The notes under the pieces: generated by a model
Seen by the model: only the letters and a program-made list of their open reading frames with translations
The model's database searches: none
What the model was told of the DNA's origin: nothing
Program-made: the position numbers and the translations under genes
Part shown: piece after piece, positions 24,688 to 33,771 of the stretch
How positions within the stretch are numbered: position 1 is the stretch's first letter
How the letters are laid out: the number at the start of each line of letters is the position of its first letter
Origin: Candidatus Deferrimicrobiaceae bacterium
Lineage (GTDB): Bacteria; Desulfobacterota; Deferrimicrobia; Deferrimicrobiales; Deferrimicrobiaceae
Reading direction: 5' to 3'
Length of the DNA stretch: 64,000 bases
Assembly: GCA_036504035.1 (NCBI GenBank)
Contig: DASXVV010000013.1
Coordinates: forward strand, 139,302 to 203,301

Positions 24688-25358
24688 CGGGCAGGAAGGT
24701 TCGAGTCGATCCCTTTCAGGGATTCGGGATCAAACCAGGTGACCACCACCCTGTTGGAACGTTCGGTTTTTTTGGCTACGCCCAGGACGACATTGTTTAG
24801 TTTGGACGTGGAGCGTTGCATCGCAATGTTCCATTTTTTTACAACGTAGTAAGCTCTTTCGACTCCCTGGGTCGATACATTGGAAAACACGAAATTCATG
24901 AAAATCGGAAATAACCCTTTCCCCCGGAACAGTTCATTGGTCCCACCATCAAACACATACAAGTCTTTCCCTGTTAGCGGAAAATAAAAAGGCTCAACTG
25001 TTTTTTGACGCGTCGTCCAAAGAAATGAAACCATTTGTCCCTCGAATCGCATGACCCATAAGAGGGCACCGATGTTGAACCGTTCCGCTGCCTGACCAAG
25101 AAACTCGGACTTGCCGATGTTCTCATAAAATTGGTTCAATTCGTCCGTTCGGAGTCCTTCGAGGTCTATTACGGATCGAATCTCGATCGAATCAGGAATC
25201 TTTTGCTCCGCCAAGGAACAACTGGACAGGTCGAACATATATATGATCCCTTGATTCTGAAAAAGAAACCGAAGTAAAATTTCTTTAAGTTTCCGGGACG
25301 TATCCACGATCCCGTGCTTCCGGCAATACCGCCGGATTCTTCTGAACCAGGACATCAT
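24684..25358 (-). CDS. GNAT-like acyltransferase (putative)
   Basis: This 224-residue protein has a fold reminiscent of GNAT acetyltransferases in the second half: VMRFEGQMVSFLWTTRQ (strand pair), GTNELFRGKGLFPIFMNFV (RGKG resembles the R/Q-x-x-G-x-G/A acetyl-CoA loop) and VERAYYVVKKWNIAMQRSTSKLN (Asn and Tyr-rich end with the usual NxxS segment). The N-terminus is basic and amphipathic. The start is the ATG at 25358, which overlaps the upstream stop (ATGA) and lies behind GGGGAG. Similar proteins sit beside FemAB-like genes in exosortase loci. The substrate is unknown; a sugar amine is plausible. Confidence 0.65.
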   Translation of the reverse strand: MMSWFRRIRRYCRKHGIVDTSRKLKEILLRFLFQNQGIIYMFDLSSCSLAEQKIPDSIEIRSVIDLEGLRTDELNQFYENIGKSEFLGQAAERFNIGALLWVMRFEGQMVSFLWTTRQKTVEPFYFPLTGKDLYVFDGGTNELFRGKGLFPIFMNFVFSNVSTQGVERAYYVVKKWNIAMQRSTSKLNNVVLGVAKKTERSNRVVVTWFDPESLKGIDSNLPAR

Positions 25359-26320
25359 TTGCTCCCCGTAGTTCCGTAGCACCAAAGCCATGAGAGAACA
25401 TCAATGCATCCCCTGATCTGGTCTGAAGTCCTGGTTCTCTGTCCTGGATAAATCAGATAAAAGAGGGAAGCCTTGGACAGCTTGATGAATTGTCGAAGAT
25501 AAGTGATGTAGACAAAGATTTTACGGCAATATTTCCCGTGGTGTTTTTCCCAATACGTCATCTTGGATTTGTACCATTCCTTGTAGAACCGAGACGGTTC
25601 CTGGTTGGAACTGGAGCGACCATAATGAATTGCCTCGGATTCCGAAAAGAACGCGACTAGGTAGCCCGCCTTATGAAAACGTCGGGCCCAGTCAATTTCT
25701 TCGCTGTAGATGAAGTAATCCTCGTCCAACAGGCCGACCCGATCCAGTGCTTCGCGTTGTACCATCATAAAGGCTCCGGTTAACGCGTCTACCATCTTTA
25801 CTTCGTCATGTTTGAAGTAGCTCATGTGTTCGCCGTTGAACCAAGAAATTTCCGGGAATATTTTCCATAAGTTTAATGTCATGCACAAGTAATTCCATAA
25901 AGAGGGAAACCGGCGACAAGACATTTGATATGTTCGATCCTTGTTCAGCAATTTCGGTCCGGCCAGACCAACTTGCGGATTTTGGTCCATGAAGGCGATC
26001 ATTTTTTTCAGGCAATTTTTTTGTGCCACGATATCCGAATTTACCAACGCGACGTATCGACCTTTACTTCGCCGAATCCCCACATTGTTCCCGCGCGCGA
26101 AACCGAGATTCTCCTGTTGGCGAAGGAGAATGCAACCCTGAATCCCCGCCGATACGGCATCCGCCGATCCGTCAGAAGAACCGTTGTCGACGACGATCAC
26201 TTCGCAGATGCCCTGTTCCATGTCCTCTTGAAAGGATTCGAGGCATTCCATAAGCAAATTGCGCGTATTCCAGTTGACGATGATGACGGAGACGTCAGGC
26301 GTATTGTGAGTATCTTTCAT
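25355..26320 (-). CDS. Glycosyltransferase family 2 (rhamnosyltransferase-like)
   Basis: This is a 321-residue GT-A enzyme of the WbbL/RfbN type: VSVIIVNWNTRNLLMECLESF, EVIVVDNGSSDGSADAV, ENLGFARGNNVGIRRSKGRYVALVNSDI and ALTGAFMMVQREALDRVGLLDEDYFIYSEEIDWARRF are each near-textbook motifs of this subfamily, many of whose members transfer L-rhamnose. An rmlA gene is at 1529-2440, which fits, although the donor is not proven. The last 60 residues are hydrophobic and basic, as expected for a membrane-associated enzyme. Four-base overlaps occur at both ends. Confidence 0.9.
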   Translation of the reverse strand: MKDTHNTPDVSVIIVNWNTRNLLMECLESFQEDMEQGICEVIVVDNGSSDGSADAVSAGIQGCILLRQQENLGFARGNNVGIRRSKGRYVALVNSDIVAQKNCLKKMIAFMDQNPQVGLAGPKLLNKDRTYQMSCRRFPSLWNYLCMTLNLWKIFPEISWFNGEHMSYFKHDEVKMVDALTGAFMMVQREALDRVGLLDEDYFIYSEEIDWARRFHKAGYLVAFFSESEAIHYGRSSSNQEPSRFYKEWYKSKMTYWEKHHGKYCRKIFVYITYLRQFIKLSKASLFYLIYPGQRTRTSDQIRGCIDVLSWLWCYGTTGSK

Positions 26321-27405
26321 GTGGATTGCCGATTTGCCGATCTTGACCGGATTGATTTCAGGATTCGCATCATGTTCCGAAACCGATCCGCCCCCCGAAC
26401 GACCATCAGGCTAAGGGGATCCAGACAGTGCTCGAATTGGCCCACGAACCGAATATCCAAGCCGGCTTTGCCTGCCAATCCTTTCTTGTACATATAAGTG
26501 CCAGGGTTCCGGTCCGGGTCGATGCCGCCAAGATCAAGATATTGAATTCCGCTTTCCTTCAGCCGGGCCATCATTTGCCAGCTAAGCATAAAAGCGGCAT
26601 AAGTTTCCATCCCCTGTTTCCCCGTCGCCCTGAGAAGGGTCAGGCCGGTGTCGCCAACCGCCGACCAGATGATCGAAGCCACCGGCTGCCCGCACACTTC
26701 AGCAACGATGATCCGGAGCTTGCTTTGTTCATCGAGATCGTTTTGAATCCTTCGAAATTCGTTGACATCCACAAATTCGGTGAATTGTTTCCGTTCGTGC
26801 ATTTCCTGATACACTTGCATGAATTTTACGAACATCTCGTCTGAAGTGCCTTCCATTATATGAAGATCTTGTTTTTCCGCTCGATTCAGCTTGTTTTTCC
26901 AGTCTTTCCGTAAGCCCTGTCGTAATTCTTCAAGAGATGGGGACAGATCCAGCAACAGAGTCCGATACGGATTTACTGAAATATTGCCTTTTAATCCTTC
27001 CGCTTCAAGCATCGAAATGGCGCCGGACGTAAGCTCCTCGGACAAACATGGAACCAATCTCAAGAACAAAGACCGATTCCCGGAATATTCTCTAATTATG
27101 GCCTTGATCGCGGCGCGCAATGCTGCCAACTGATACGGATATCCCTGCTTTTTCCAAAGCGGTCCCCGAAACGCATAAGCAATCCCTCGTTCGAGGCCTG
27201 GGATCTTGACAATCCGCAACTGAACCGCTGCAACAGTTTCCTCGTTTGATTTGACAAGCAGGTGGCTAAAATTTCGTTCACCCCATCGAATGGACCCGTA
27301 TGACCAAGACTGGTATATGTTGTTGTCGGAGAATCCCCGGACGAGCCGGGACCAATCCGATTTTCCGATTCGATCAATTTCGATCGCGTATTCTGCGCGA
27401 TCCAA
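26317..27405 (-). CDS. FemAB-like aminoacyl/acyltransferase
   Basis: This protein of about 362 residues has the double-GNAT fold of FemAB/LicD-associated transferases common in PEP-CTERM loci. The N-terminal half has NIYQSWSYGSIRWGERNF, where the family begins, and IAYAFRGPLWKKQG. The C-terminal half has PVASIIWSAVGDTGLTLLRATGKQG, YLDLGGIDPDRNPGTYMYKKGLAG, the family signature. The TTG at 27405 with AGGA upstream is chosen because the frame otherwise overlaps the deacetylase gene by 100 bp; the longer form is possible. FemAB enzymes use aminoacyl-tRNA to attach amino acids to peptidoglycan, but the exosortase-linked ones probably modify the polysaccharide repeat. Confidence 0.85.
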   Translation of the reverse strand: MDRAEYAIEIDRIGKSDWSRLVRGFSDNNIYQSWSYGSIRWGERNFSHLLVKSNEETVAAVQLRIVKIPGLERGIAYAFRGPLWKKQGYPYQLAALRAAIKAIIREYSGNRSLFLRLVPCLSEELTSGAISMLEAEGLKGNISVNPYRTLLLDLSPSLEELRQGLRKDWKNKLNRAEKQDLHIMEGTSDEMFVKFMQVYQEMHERKQFTEFVDVNEFRRIQNDLDEQSKLRIIVAEVCGQPVASIIWSAVGDTGLTLLRATGKQGMETYAAFMLSWQMMARLKESGIQYLDLGGIDPDRNPGTYMYKKGLAGKAGLDIRFVGQFEHCLDPLSLMVVRGADRFRNMMRILKSIRSRSANRQST

Positions 27406-27419
27406 TGTCGTATTCCTGG

Positions 27420-28229
27420 TCAGGATCTGCCCAAATTCCGGATCGTTTTTTTTATGGAAAAAACCGCCGGGAGCCACCGGTAAGCTCCGGATGCCTTCAT
27501 GCGAAACTCGAAGGGCCAATCCGTGGGCTCCACGGCAACACGACCCAAGGGAACACCGAGACGATTCTTCGTTTCCAAGGTGGGATCTATCCCGAACATG
27601 ATCTTGTAACCCGCCGAAACAGCCGTTGATAGATGCTCGCTCGAATAGGCACCATGCGGAAAGCTGATCGTGTCGACCGGCGCTTCCAGTATCTTTTCGA
27701 GTACTTGCTTGGACTCGATGATTTCAGATGTGGCGCCTTCCAGGGAAAGAGTCAACAGGTTGGAGTGAGAAACGCAATGTGAGCCGATCTCCACAAGTCC
27801 ATCTTGGGAGATCTTACGGATCTCCTGCGGAGTCATGACCGATTCTCCGGCTTCGGCCCGACTGCTCCCCTTTAGCCAGCCGGCCGCTTTCCCGATGTGC
27901 CCGGTGGGGACGAACAGAGCGATCGGGATATTTCTAGCTCTTGTCTCTGGCAGGACATTCCGGCTGACCGAGGTAAAACCATCGTCGAAAGTCACTAGGA
28001 CGTGGTGCTTTCCTGGCTCTGGACGATTCAGATTCTGGATGGAAATCGGATGGAATGAACGGGCCAGAGATTCCATTTGTCGCGAAAACATGGAGCGTTG
28101 TGCGTCTGGAACGGAATGATAATATAAAATCACGATACTAAAGGAATGGTTTCGTCTTCCGATGATCTTTACGAGTCGATCATACAAATAAACTAAAACG
28201 CTGATATTATATTTAATGAGCCGTTTCAT
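27420..28229 (-). CDS. NodB-type polysaccharide deacetylase
   Basis: The 269-residue protein has the complete catalytic set: VTFDDGFTSVS (catalytic base Asp and metal Asp), EIGSHCVSHSNLLTL (metal His pair, HxxxH) and ISFPHGAYSSEHL (substrate groove). A hydrophobic N-terminal stretch and a basic pair at the start suggest membrane association on the cytoplasmic or periplasmic side. Deacetylases of this type, called XrtA-associated or PEP-CTERM locus deacetylases, accompany FemAB-like genes. It probably removes N-acetyl groups from a hexosamine of the polysaccharide, which could produce the amine acceptor for the FemAB-like or acyl-transfer steps nearby. Confidence 0.9.
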   Translation of the reverse strand: MKRLIKYNISVLVYLYDRLVKIIGRRNHSFSIVILYYHSVPDAQRSMFSRQMESLARSFHPISIQNLNRPEPGKHHVLVTFDDGFTSVSRNVLPETRARNIPIALFVPTGHIGKAAGWLKGSSRAEAGESVMTPQEIRKISQDGLVEIGSHCVSHSNLLTLSLEGATSEIIESKQVLEKILEAPVDTISFPHGAYSSEHLSTAVSAGYKIMFGIDPTLETKNRLGVPLGRVAVEPTDWPFEFRMKASGAYRWLPAVFSIKKTIRNLGRS

Positions 28230-28238
28230 TTGTTACCA

Positions 28239-29471
28239 TCAACTGGATACACTATGCAAATATCCCTTTTTTAAAATCCTTTTTATAGTGCCAGCAACCG
28301 TCTTAATATTTTTTAATGTCGTATTTTTTTTCCAGAGTTGAGATAAATGAAAGCCTGGGTAAACCGGATGCGGAAGGCCGAGCAGTCGAAGCGCAAGAAT
28401 TCGACCATGGATTTCTTTTCTCCGATTCACCAAACCTTGCGCCTGAATCATTTCTTCCGAATTCGCCGGGGAAAGTTCAAGGTAGTTACAAGCCATGGCC
28501 TTTTTCAAGATTTCCTCCCCCCGTTCGGTCCGAACCATTGCAAAGGAAAGGCCTGGATTTTCGTCCTGACCGTGTCGGTGCCAAGCATCTCCGCACGAAA
28601 TGTCTGCCAACTCGCCCAAGCCGTCGGGACACAGGTGACAACGGAATGGTCTGTATTTTTGAATGAAGCCCCAGGACTCCTGGTAAGAGACGGAACGATG
28701 CCTGGAACCGTTTTCGTACCGGATGGTGAAATTACCCGGCCATCCTTCTCCGCGGTATCGAAGTTGATCGACCTGATCGCAGGAAATACCCAGTGATCGA
28801 ATGAGATCCAGCGTGCCTCTTTCGCTGGGCGTCCCGGCGCAAAAAAAAGTCAGGGTAAGCACGTTTCTCGCAGCCAGTTCTGGGCGAATCTCCTTGAGTT
28901 GTTTGAAGGCGGCGACATCACAAGGCTTTCCGATAAATACAAATTTCCCGGTTCCCATCTCAGGGTCTGAAAATGCCGCACAAGGCGAGGAAGGGACGTA
29001 GCGGGATCCGGCAGCGGATAGCAGTTCTTCCCGGGTTCTGCTGAAGACAGTCCTATTTTTCCATGGCACTATCGGGTCGGTCGCGGTTTGCAGCACGAAG
29101 TCTACGTTTTCGTTTTCCAGGCAATATAGCGCCAATGCAGAGAGCAATCCCCCCGAAGAACCCCTGTATCGGATATCGGGTGCCGAGGCGTGACCGATCA
29201 TGATCTTGCGTGATGGCCCCAAGAGTAACTCTACCCCTGGATCCGGTTGATAGCCCAGTTCTGATTCGACGCGGACTCCGGGACATACTTTCAGGCACTG
29301 ACCGCACCGAATGCAGGCGGAAGAGATCGTCACGGGCCGATAGCCCGAAGTCTCGAAACTAGTCATGGAAATGGATCGCTTGTCGCAAGCAGGAACGCAC
29401 GCTCCGCAACCTATGCACAAATTCCAGGAGACAACGTCGTTAACGGAAATAAATTGTTTCCTCAAGAACAT
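28239..29471 (-). CDS. FrhB-like iron-sulfur protein of polysaccharide loci
   Basis: The roughly 410-residue protein opens with two 4Fe-4S ferredoxin motifs, CIGCGACVPAC followed by a Cys-rich CIRCGQCLKVC, then an FrhB/FdhB-type domain with YRGSSGGLLSALALYCL and the Cys-containing RCHLCPDGLGELADISCGD. It belongs to the coenzyme F420 hydrogenase beta-subunit family, whose members in bacterial surface-polysaccharide clusters lack F420 partners. The ATG at 29471 is chosen; a GTG at 29495 would overlap the upstream gene by 14 bp. Members are nearly always adjacent to a pyruvyl transferase, as here. A redox step on a sugar or its pyruvate ketal is suspected. Confidence 0.85.
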   Translation of the reverse strand: MFLRKQFISVNDVVSWNLCIGCGACVPACDKRSISMTSFETSGYRPVTISSACIRCGQCLKVCPGVRVESELGYQPDPGVELLLGPSRKIMIGHASAPDIRYRGSSGGLLSALALYCLENENVDFVLQTATDPIVPWKNRTVFSRTREELLSAAGSRYVPSSPCAAFSDPEMGTGKFVFIGKPCDVAAFKQLKEIRPELAARNVLTLTFFCAGTPSERGTLDLIRSLGISCDQVDQLRYRGEGWPGNFTIRYENGSRHRSVSYQESWGFIQKYRPFRCHLCPDGLGELADISCGDAWHRHGQDENPGLSFAMVRTERGEEILKKAMACNYLELSPANSEEMIQAQGLVNRRKEIHGRILALRLLGLPHPVYPGFHLSQLWKKNTTLKNIKTVAGTIKRILKKGYLHSVSS

Positions 29472-29481
29472 GACAAAGGGT

Positions 29482-30819
29482 TCAACGAATCGCACACGAA
29501 ATCATGGTTTTAAAAGACTTATAGATTTGATTTCTAGCAATTTCAATTTCCCCGGTTTTATCGATACTTGTCTGTTTGCAGCTCGACAGTTTCGATAGAA
29601 TCATGTCAACGGCTTCAGTCTCTTCGACATTTCTGGCATCGATAACCATGTTTCCTTTCCCAACCGAATCGAAGACTCCGAAAAATTTTTTACTATAGGA
29701 GACCCCAACGGTCGGAATCCCTTGGGACAAGGCGGCGATACAGGCATGCATTCTGGATCCGACGAAAAAATCGCAAAGATTTACAATCCCCTTTATTTGA
29801 AATTGATCGTAATAGTAGTCAACCATGTGAACCCGGTCGGCATCGGATTGCGGAACGGAGTCCCGAATCTTCCGACATGCATCCGGATCACTTTCGACGT
29901 GTCCCTCTCCGCCATACGTATGAGGGATCAACAGAATTCTCCACTCTGTTGATTTCAAAATCCGATCCACAAGCTTTTGGACGAATTCATGGTAATTGAA
30001 TAGTAGTCCGAACATGTTGGCCCGTGTGTAGCCTCCATTGAATAATAATCCGTTAACATTTAGCCCGAGAAGGGGTTCGTCCTTTTTGCGATCGGGTAGC
30101 GGGGGGGTAATTCTCAAATCTTGCGGTAATCTTGCGCCCAACGTAAACGCAACATCAGGGCAAAGAATGACCGGAATGGCCACCTTTCGATTTCCGAGCA
30201 ATTGATTGACAACACAGATACCTTCTGCGTCGCGGGAGAGGATAAACACGGATGACCTCATGATTCGGGACGCGATCATTCGAGCTAATTTTGATTGATA
30301 CGGTCCGTAGGTCTGCGGCATAAGCACAAGCGGTCGATCCATAAGAATTGCGATGAAGGCTGGAATGCTGCCCAGTATCATCCGCTTCAACCCGTATATG
30401 TCGCTAAAGCTATCCCCACCACGGATTTCGCCAACCAGATCGGTTTTTTCAAACATGGCAATCGCTTTGTTATTTCTTACAATCGCTTTTCTTAATAATC
30501 CGATCGGGATCATGCGATAGAATATAGCAAGAAACATAATCGTGATAATGTGTTCATGGAACCTTGACGAAGGTGATCGTCGATAATTGACAATGTCAAC
30601 TGTAATATCTTTTTTAGGCGTCTTCATTATCAAAGATTTTCCTTGCTTCATCCCAAGAAACATGAAGATTTTTGCGCCGGGAATCAAGGAGTCAATAATA
30701 GAAACCAGAGAGGCCGAAAGCGCGGAAACTCCAAGATTGCCGGTTTCGGGTGAGGCACCCATCAGGCATATTTGGAGGTTGCTTGAGGTTACGGTTTCAT
30801 TTTTAATATTTTTCGTCAT
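29482..30819 (-). CDS. Polysaccharide pyruvyl transferase family protein
   Basis: This is a 445-residue GT-B-like protein of the CsaB/PssM family. LMGASPETGNLGVSALSASL near the N-terminus, DLVGEIRGGDSFSDIYG, LMPQTYGPYQSKLARMIA, FILSRDAEG and VGSRMHACIAALSQGIPTVGVSYSKKFFG are the characteristic segments, with the SRMH motif close to the phosphoenolpyruvate site. It would attach a pyruvate ketal to a sugar, giving the polymer a negative charge. Its start lies directly next to the Wzx stop and its end runs into the FrhB-like gene, so the three are one transcript. Confidence 0.88.
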   Translation of the reverse strand: MTKNIKNETVTSSNLQICLMGASPETGNLGVSALSASLVSIIDSLIPGAKIFMFLGMKQGKSLIMKTPKKDITVDIVNYRRSPSSRFHEHIITIMFLAIFYRMIPIGLLRKAIVRNNKAIAMFEKTDLVGEIRGGDSFSDIYGLKRMILGSIPAFIAILMDRPLVLMPQTYGPYQSKLARMIASRIMRSSVFILSRDAEGICVVNQLLGNRKVAIPVILCPDVAFTLGARLPQDLRITPPLPDRKKDEPLLGLNVNGLLFNGGYTRANMFGLLFNYHEFVQKLVDRILKSTEWRILLIPHTYGGEGHVESDPDACRKIRDSVPQSDADRVHMVDYYYDQFQIKGIVNLCDFFVGSRMHACIAALSQGIPTVGVSYSKKFFGVFDSVGKGNMVIDARNVEETEAVDMILSKLSSCKQTSIDKTGEIEIARNQIYKSFKTMISCAIR

Positions 30820-32277
30820 TTATGCTTTGTTGCCAAAAAAGATAATTGATTTACTTTCTGCCCAATGTTGTTTAACCACATATATATAGAGCGCAATAGA
30901 AACAATGGCCCCAGAAAAAACATCTAATCTTGGAAGAGCATTCAGAATGTTTCTACTAGCAAACCATAAACCTCCAAACACAAATGTTGGTATCAAAGCA
31001 TTAAGAAATATCGCGTAATAATTTTTTAAGTTTAGTTGGTTAATTGTGTGTATCTGATTTATTTGAATCATATTCCCGAAGATAGTTGCAACAAAACCCG
31101 CAAGTGCGGCGCCTGTAATCCCGTAGAGTCGAGTTGCCGGATAAATCAGAATCAGGATGATCAAGACTCGAACAATTGTGAAGTTTCTATGAAGGTGTGG
31201 GCGACCACTGGCAAAATAATAAGTAACTACTGGAAGGACGCTTACTCGTAGAAATTCAGTGATTAATATGATCCCGAACGCGACCCGCGCCCCAGAGTAC
31301 CGTTTCCCGTAGACCACACCCAACAGGTAATCCGCATAGAAAATGACGAACAATATTCCTGGGACCATGAACAAAAAGATATTTTTTGTTATATTATGAA
31401 TGTATTTATTGACTGTTAGTGTGTCATTCTGAATTTTCGAAAAAATCGGCATCATAATTCGATTGATCATAGATGTCACTAATTGGAATGGCATTCTTGC
31501 TAGAGATGCAACTAAGGTATAAAGTCCAAGTTCTGAAATTGTGCAAATCTTACCGACAAAAAAAACGTCGCTTCTCATAAATATAAATGTCATAACTGGT
31601 AGGCCGATCATGCCCTTTGAATACGACAAGAGTGAACGGATGTAATCTTTATCGAAATATAGATTAGGACAAAAGGGGGCAATAATGTAGGACAAAATCA
31701 TTCTAGAAAAGGCTTCCAAGGAAAATCCGATTACAAGAGCCCATGTGCTTTTCAATACGAACGAAAGAATGATCGAAACAAGGATCCCTATTACGCTACC
31801 CCCATGGTAAATCAAGATCCAACGCTTAAATTTCATATCCTTTTGTGACACATAAGCATTTGGACTCATAAAACCATTAAAAAGAACAACAAGAAAAGCA
31901 ACCCGTGTCATTCCGGTCAAATTCGGCGTATTGTAAAACTCCATCACGAACGGAGATGCAATATATGCTGCCAAATAAAGAAATATCGATCTTCCAGCGG
32001 AAATCCACCATGCGCCATTCAGGTAACCCTGCTCCTTCCCCTTGGGATTCTGAATGATCCCTTCTTTAATTCCAATTTCAGTAAAAGATTCAAATGCGCT
32101 GCTGATTGCCAGGATAATCGCCATTGCTCCGAAGGATTCGGGGGAAAGAATACGTGTGAGAATGATATTTCGTATAAATCGAAGACCTTGTTCGGAGCTG
32201 CTCCCAATCGCTACCCAGAGCCCTCCACTGATTGCTGAGTGCCGAAGAGACCCCTTTTCCCCCATGACCTTTTTCAC
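30820..32277 (-). CDS. wzx: Lipopolysaccharide/polysaccharide flippase (Wzx)
   Basis: This 485-residue protein has about fourteen membrane segments and belongs to the MATE-like polysaccharide flippases (RfbX/Wzx, MurJ-related). The start GGLWVAIGSSSEQGLRFIRNIILTRILSPESFGAMAI is the usual opening of this family. It moves undecaprenyl-PP-linked repeat units from the cytoplasmic to the periplasmic face for polymerization by the Wzy-like protein. It overlaps the upstream exosortase stop by 4 bp (ATGA). The base composition is AT-rich like the rest of the imported block. Confidence 0.92.
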   Translation of the reverse strand: MKKVMGEKGSLRHSAISGGLWVAIGSSSEQGLRFIRNIILTRILSPESFGAMAIILAISSAFESFTEIGIKEGIIQNPKGKEQGYLNGAWWISAGRSIFLYLAAYIASPFVMEFYNTPNLTGMTRVAFLVVLFNGFMSPNAYVSQKDMKFKRWILIYHGGSVIGILVSIILSFVLKSTWALVIGFSLEAFSRMILSYIIAPFCPNLYFDKDYIRSLLSYSKGMIGLPVMTFIFMRSDVFFVGKICTISELGLYTLVASLARMPFQLVTSMINRIMMPIFSKIQNDTLTVNKYIHNITKNIFLFMVPGILFVIFYADYLLGVVYGKRYSGARVAFGIILITEFLRVSVLPVVTYYFASGRPHLHRNFTIVRVLIILILIYPATRLYGITGAALAGFVATIFGNMIQINQIHTINQLNLKNYYAIFLNALIPTFVFGGLWFASRNILNALPRLDVFSGAIVSIALYIYVVKQHWAESKSIIFFGNKA

Positions 32278-33764
32278 AATTGGGCGTTTCTTGCGATTTC
32301 ACTAAGTAGGCGGACGACGATATGTGGAGCTGTCCCCGTTGAAATTGGCTCTGTTTTCAGATATTGCATCGGAATCGTCACCGCGTAAAACATTCCGCTA
32401 TTTTTGTTATGAAGCACACGGTTCAGGATCAGAAGATACTTTGCGTAAAAGCGATTGGAAGTGATGGTGCCTCCAATCAAATAGCCAAAATACACCGTTT
32501 TGTTTGAGTCTTTTGTCCCCTTAATTGCCATCCGCGTTTGAAAGGGGCCAATATTTTCATTGACCGAACCAATGTTAAGTTCGTCAAAGTAATAGTTGAA
32601 TAGTTTTTTCCCTTTCTGTTGGGTTGCGAAATAAGCAACGAAAAGTTTTATTTTGTTCCCGGAAGGGTCTGTGTAAATTCTTTTGATTTTAGAATCAGAA
32701 TTTTGATCTTCGTAAGGTTCTTCAAGAATAAAAACCTCCTTGCCTGCCCATGAATCAAGCAGTAAAGGGATGTTCATTGTTGGCATATAATCAGGAAATG
32801 GGCTCTGCTGAGCATTAAATGCAAATAAACCAGTTATTGACAAAATGATAAAAGCCAGCACGGAAGCATTCCTATTCGAAACCTGCCCCAGGTTGATTTC
32901 ATGTTTTGGCGGGTCTTCGAAACATGTCTCAACCCGATTCGACGGAAAAATCTTATTTATCAAAATAAATACGATCAATAGCAGAAAAGACCCTACTCCC
33001 ATAATAAAAGTTGAAACAATAAGAGTATTGAATGGGCCATGAATCGAAGCATCTGGTTGGAACTTCATCCAAATGCCAATCATTCCGATACGTACGCCAT
33101 TTGAAAACAATCCTACGAAGAAGGATAAGAGAACCAATAATATTTTACCAATAAACGAAAGCCTTGAAATCAATGCTAACGGAATTGATAAAGCTACCAA
33201 TGTCAAGATATGGTTGATTCCACTACACTCCTTTACCACGTCAAGTGTTGTGTGCGGAAGAATTATAAATTTACCCTCTTGTATTGCGGGCATGCCTGTC
33301 AATGCAAGTAAATTTGTTGCGATATTTGCTGACAATACCTGGAAATAAATACTGTATTTCCCCAATAGAACAGAAAAAAACGGAAACATGAACAACAAAT
33401 AAAGGACCGGGAGCAAAAGGGCTAAAAACAGTTTGTATCCTGCAAACAAAAGTATTAACCCGAGCAGAGTTAAAACAATCGATCCTTCTTGAACTAAAGC
33501 CATATCACCAAATCGCCCGATCAGGTAAACAAAGCAACCCGTGATCAACAAAATAGACCCTGGAAGAATTAATGGAATTAACGGGATTTTGGTCAACTGT
33601 TTATGTTTTATCCAAACCAGATAACCGCTAATAGCAATTATCAAAAAACCGTGCGATAGCTCACCAGTCATCATGCCGTACGCTGCCTCCCTAAAGGGGA
33701 ACCAATACGACACAATGAACAAAATGCCAACTACCGCTGTGTAGATGTGATTCTGTCTGCTCAT
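32274..33764 (-). CDS. Exosortase fused to an EpsI-like domain
   Basis: The 496-residue protein is an integral-membrane cysteine transpeptidase. The first 285 residues hold about eight helices with the catalytic Cys180 (KECSGINH), Arg225 (NGVRIGMIG) and His242 (IHGPFNT). The C-terminal 190 residues are an exported EpsI/DUF3485-like domain (DSWAGKEVF, KLFVAYFATQQKGKKLFNYY). Fusions of this type are known among exosortase subfamilies and form a single protein in place of separate exosortase and EpsI. It should cut PEP-CTERM proteins at the PEP motif and pass them to a partner at the surface. It is the only intact exosortase in the window. Confidence 0.9.
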   Translation of the reverse strand: MSRQNHIYTAVVGILFIVSYWFPFREAAYGMMTGELSHGFLIIAISGYLVWIKHKQLTKIPLIPLILPGSILLITGCFVYLIGRFGDMALVQEGSIVLTLLGLILLFAGYKLFLALLLPVLYLLFMFPFFSVLLGKYSIYFQVLSANIATNLLALTGMPAIQEGKFIILPHTTLDVVKECSGINHILTLVALSIPLALISRLSFIGKILLVLLSFFVGLFSNGVRIGMIGIWMKFQPDASIHGPFNTLIVSTFIMGVGSFLLLIVFILINKIFPSNRVETCFEDPPKHEINLGQVSNRNASVLAFIILSITGLFAFNAQQSPFPDYMPTMNIPLLLDSWAGKEVFILEEPYEDQNSDSKIKRIYTDPSGNKIKLFVAYFATQQKGKKLFNYYFDELNIGSVNENIGPFQTRMAIKGTKDSNKTVYFGYLIGGTITSNRFYAKYLLILNRVLHNKNSGMFYAVTIPMQYLKTEPISTGTAPHIVVRLLSEIARNAQL

Positions 33765-33771
33765 ATCCGGG

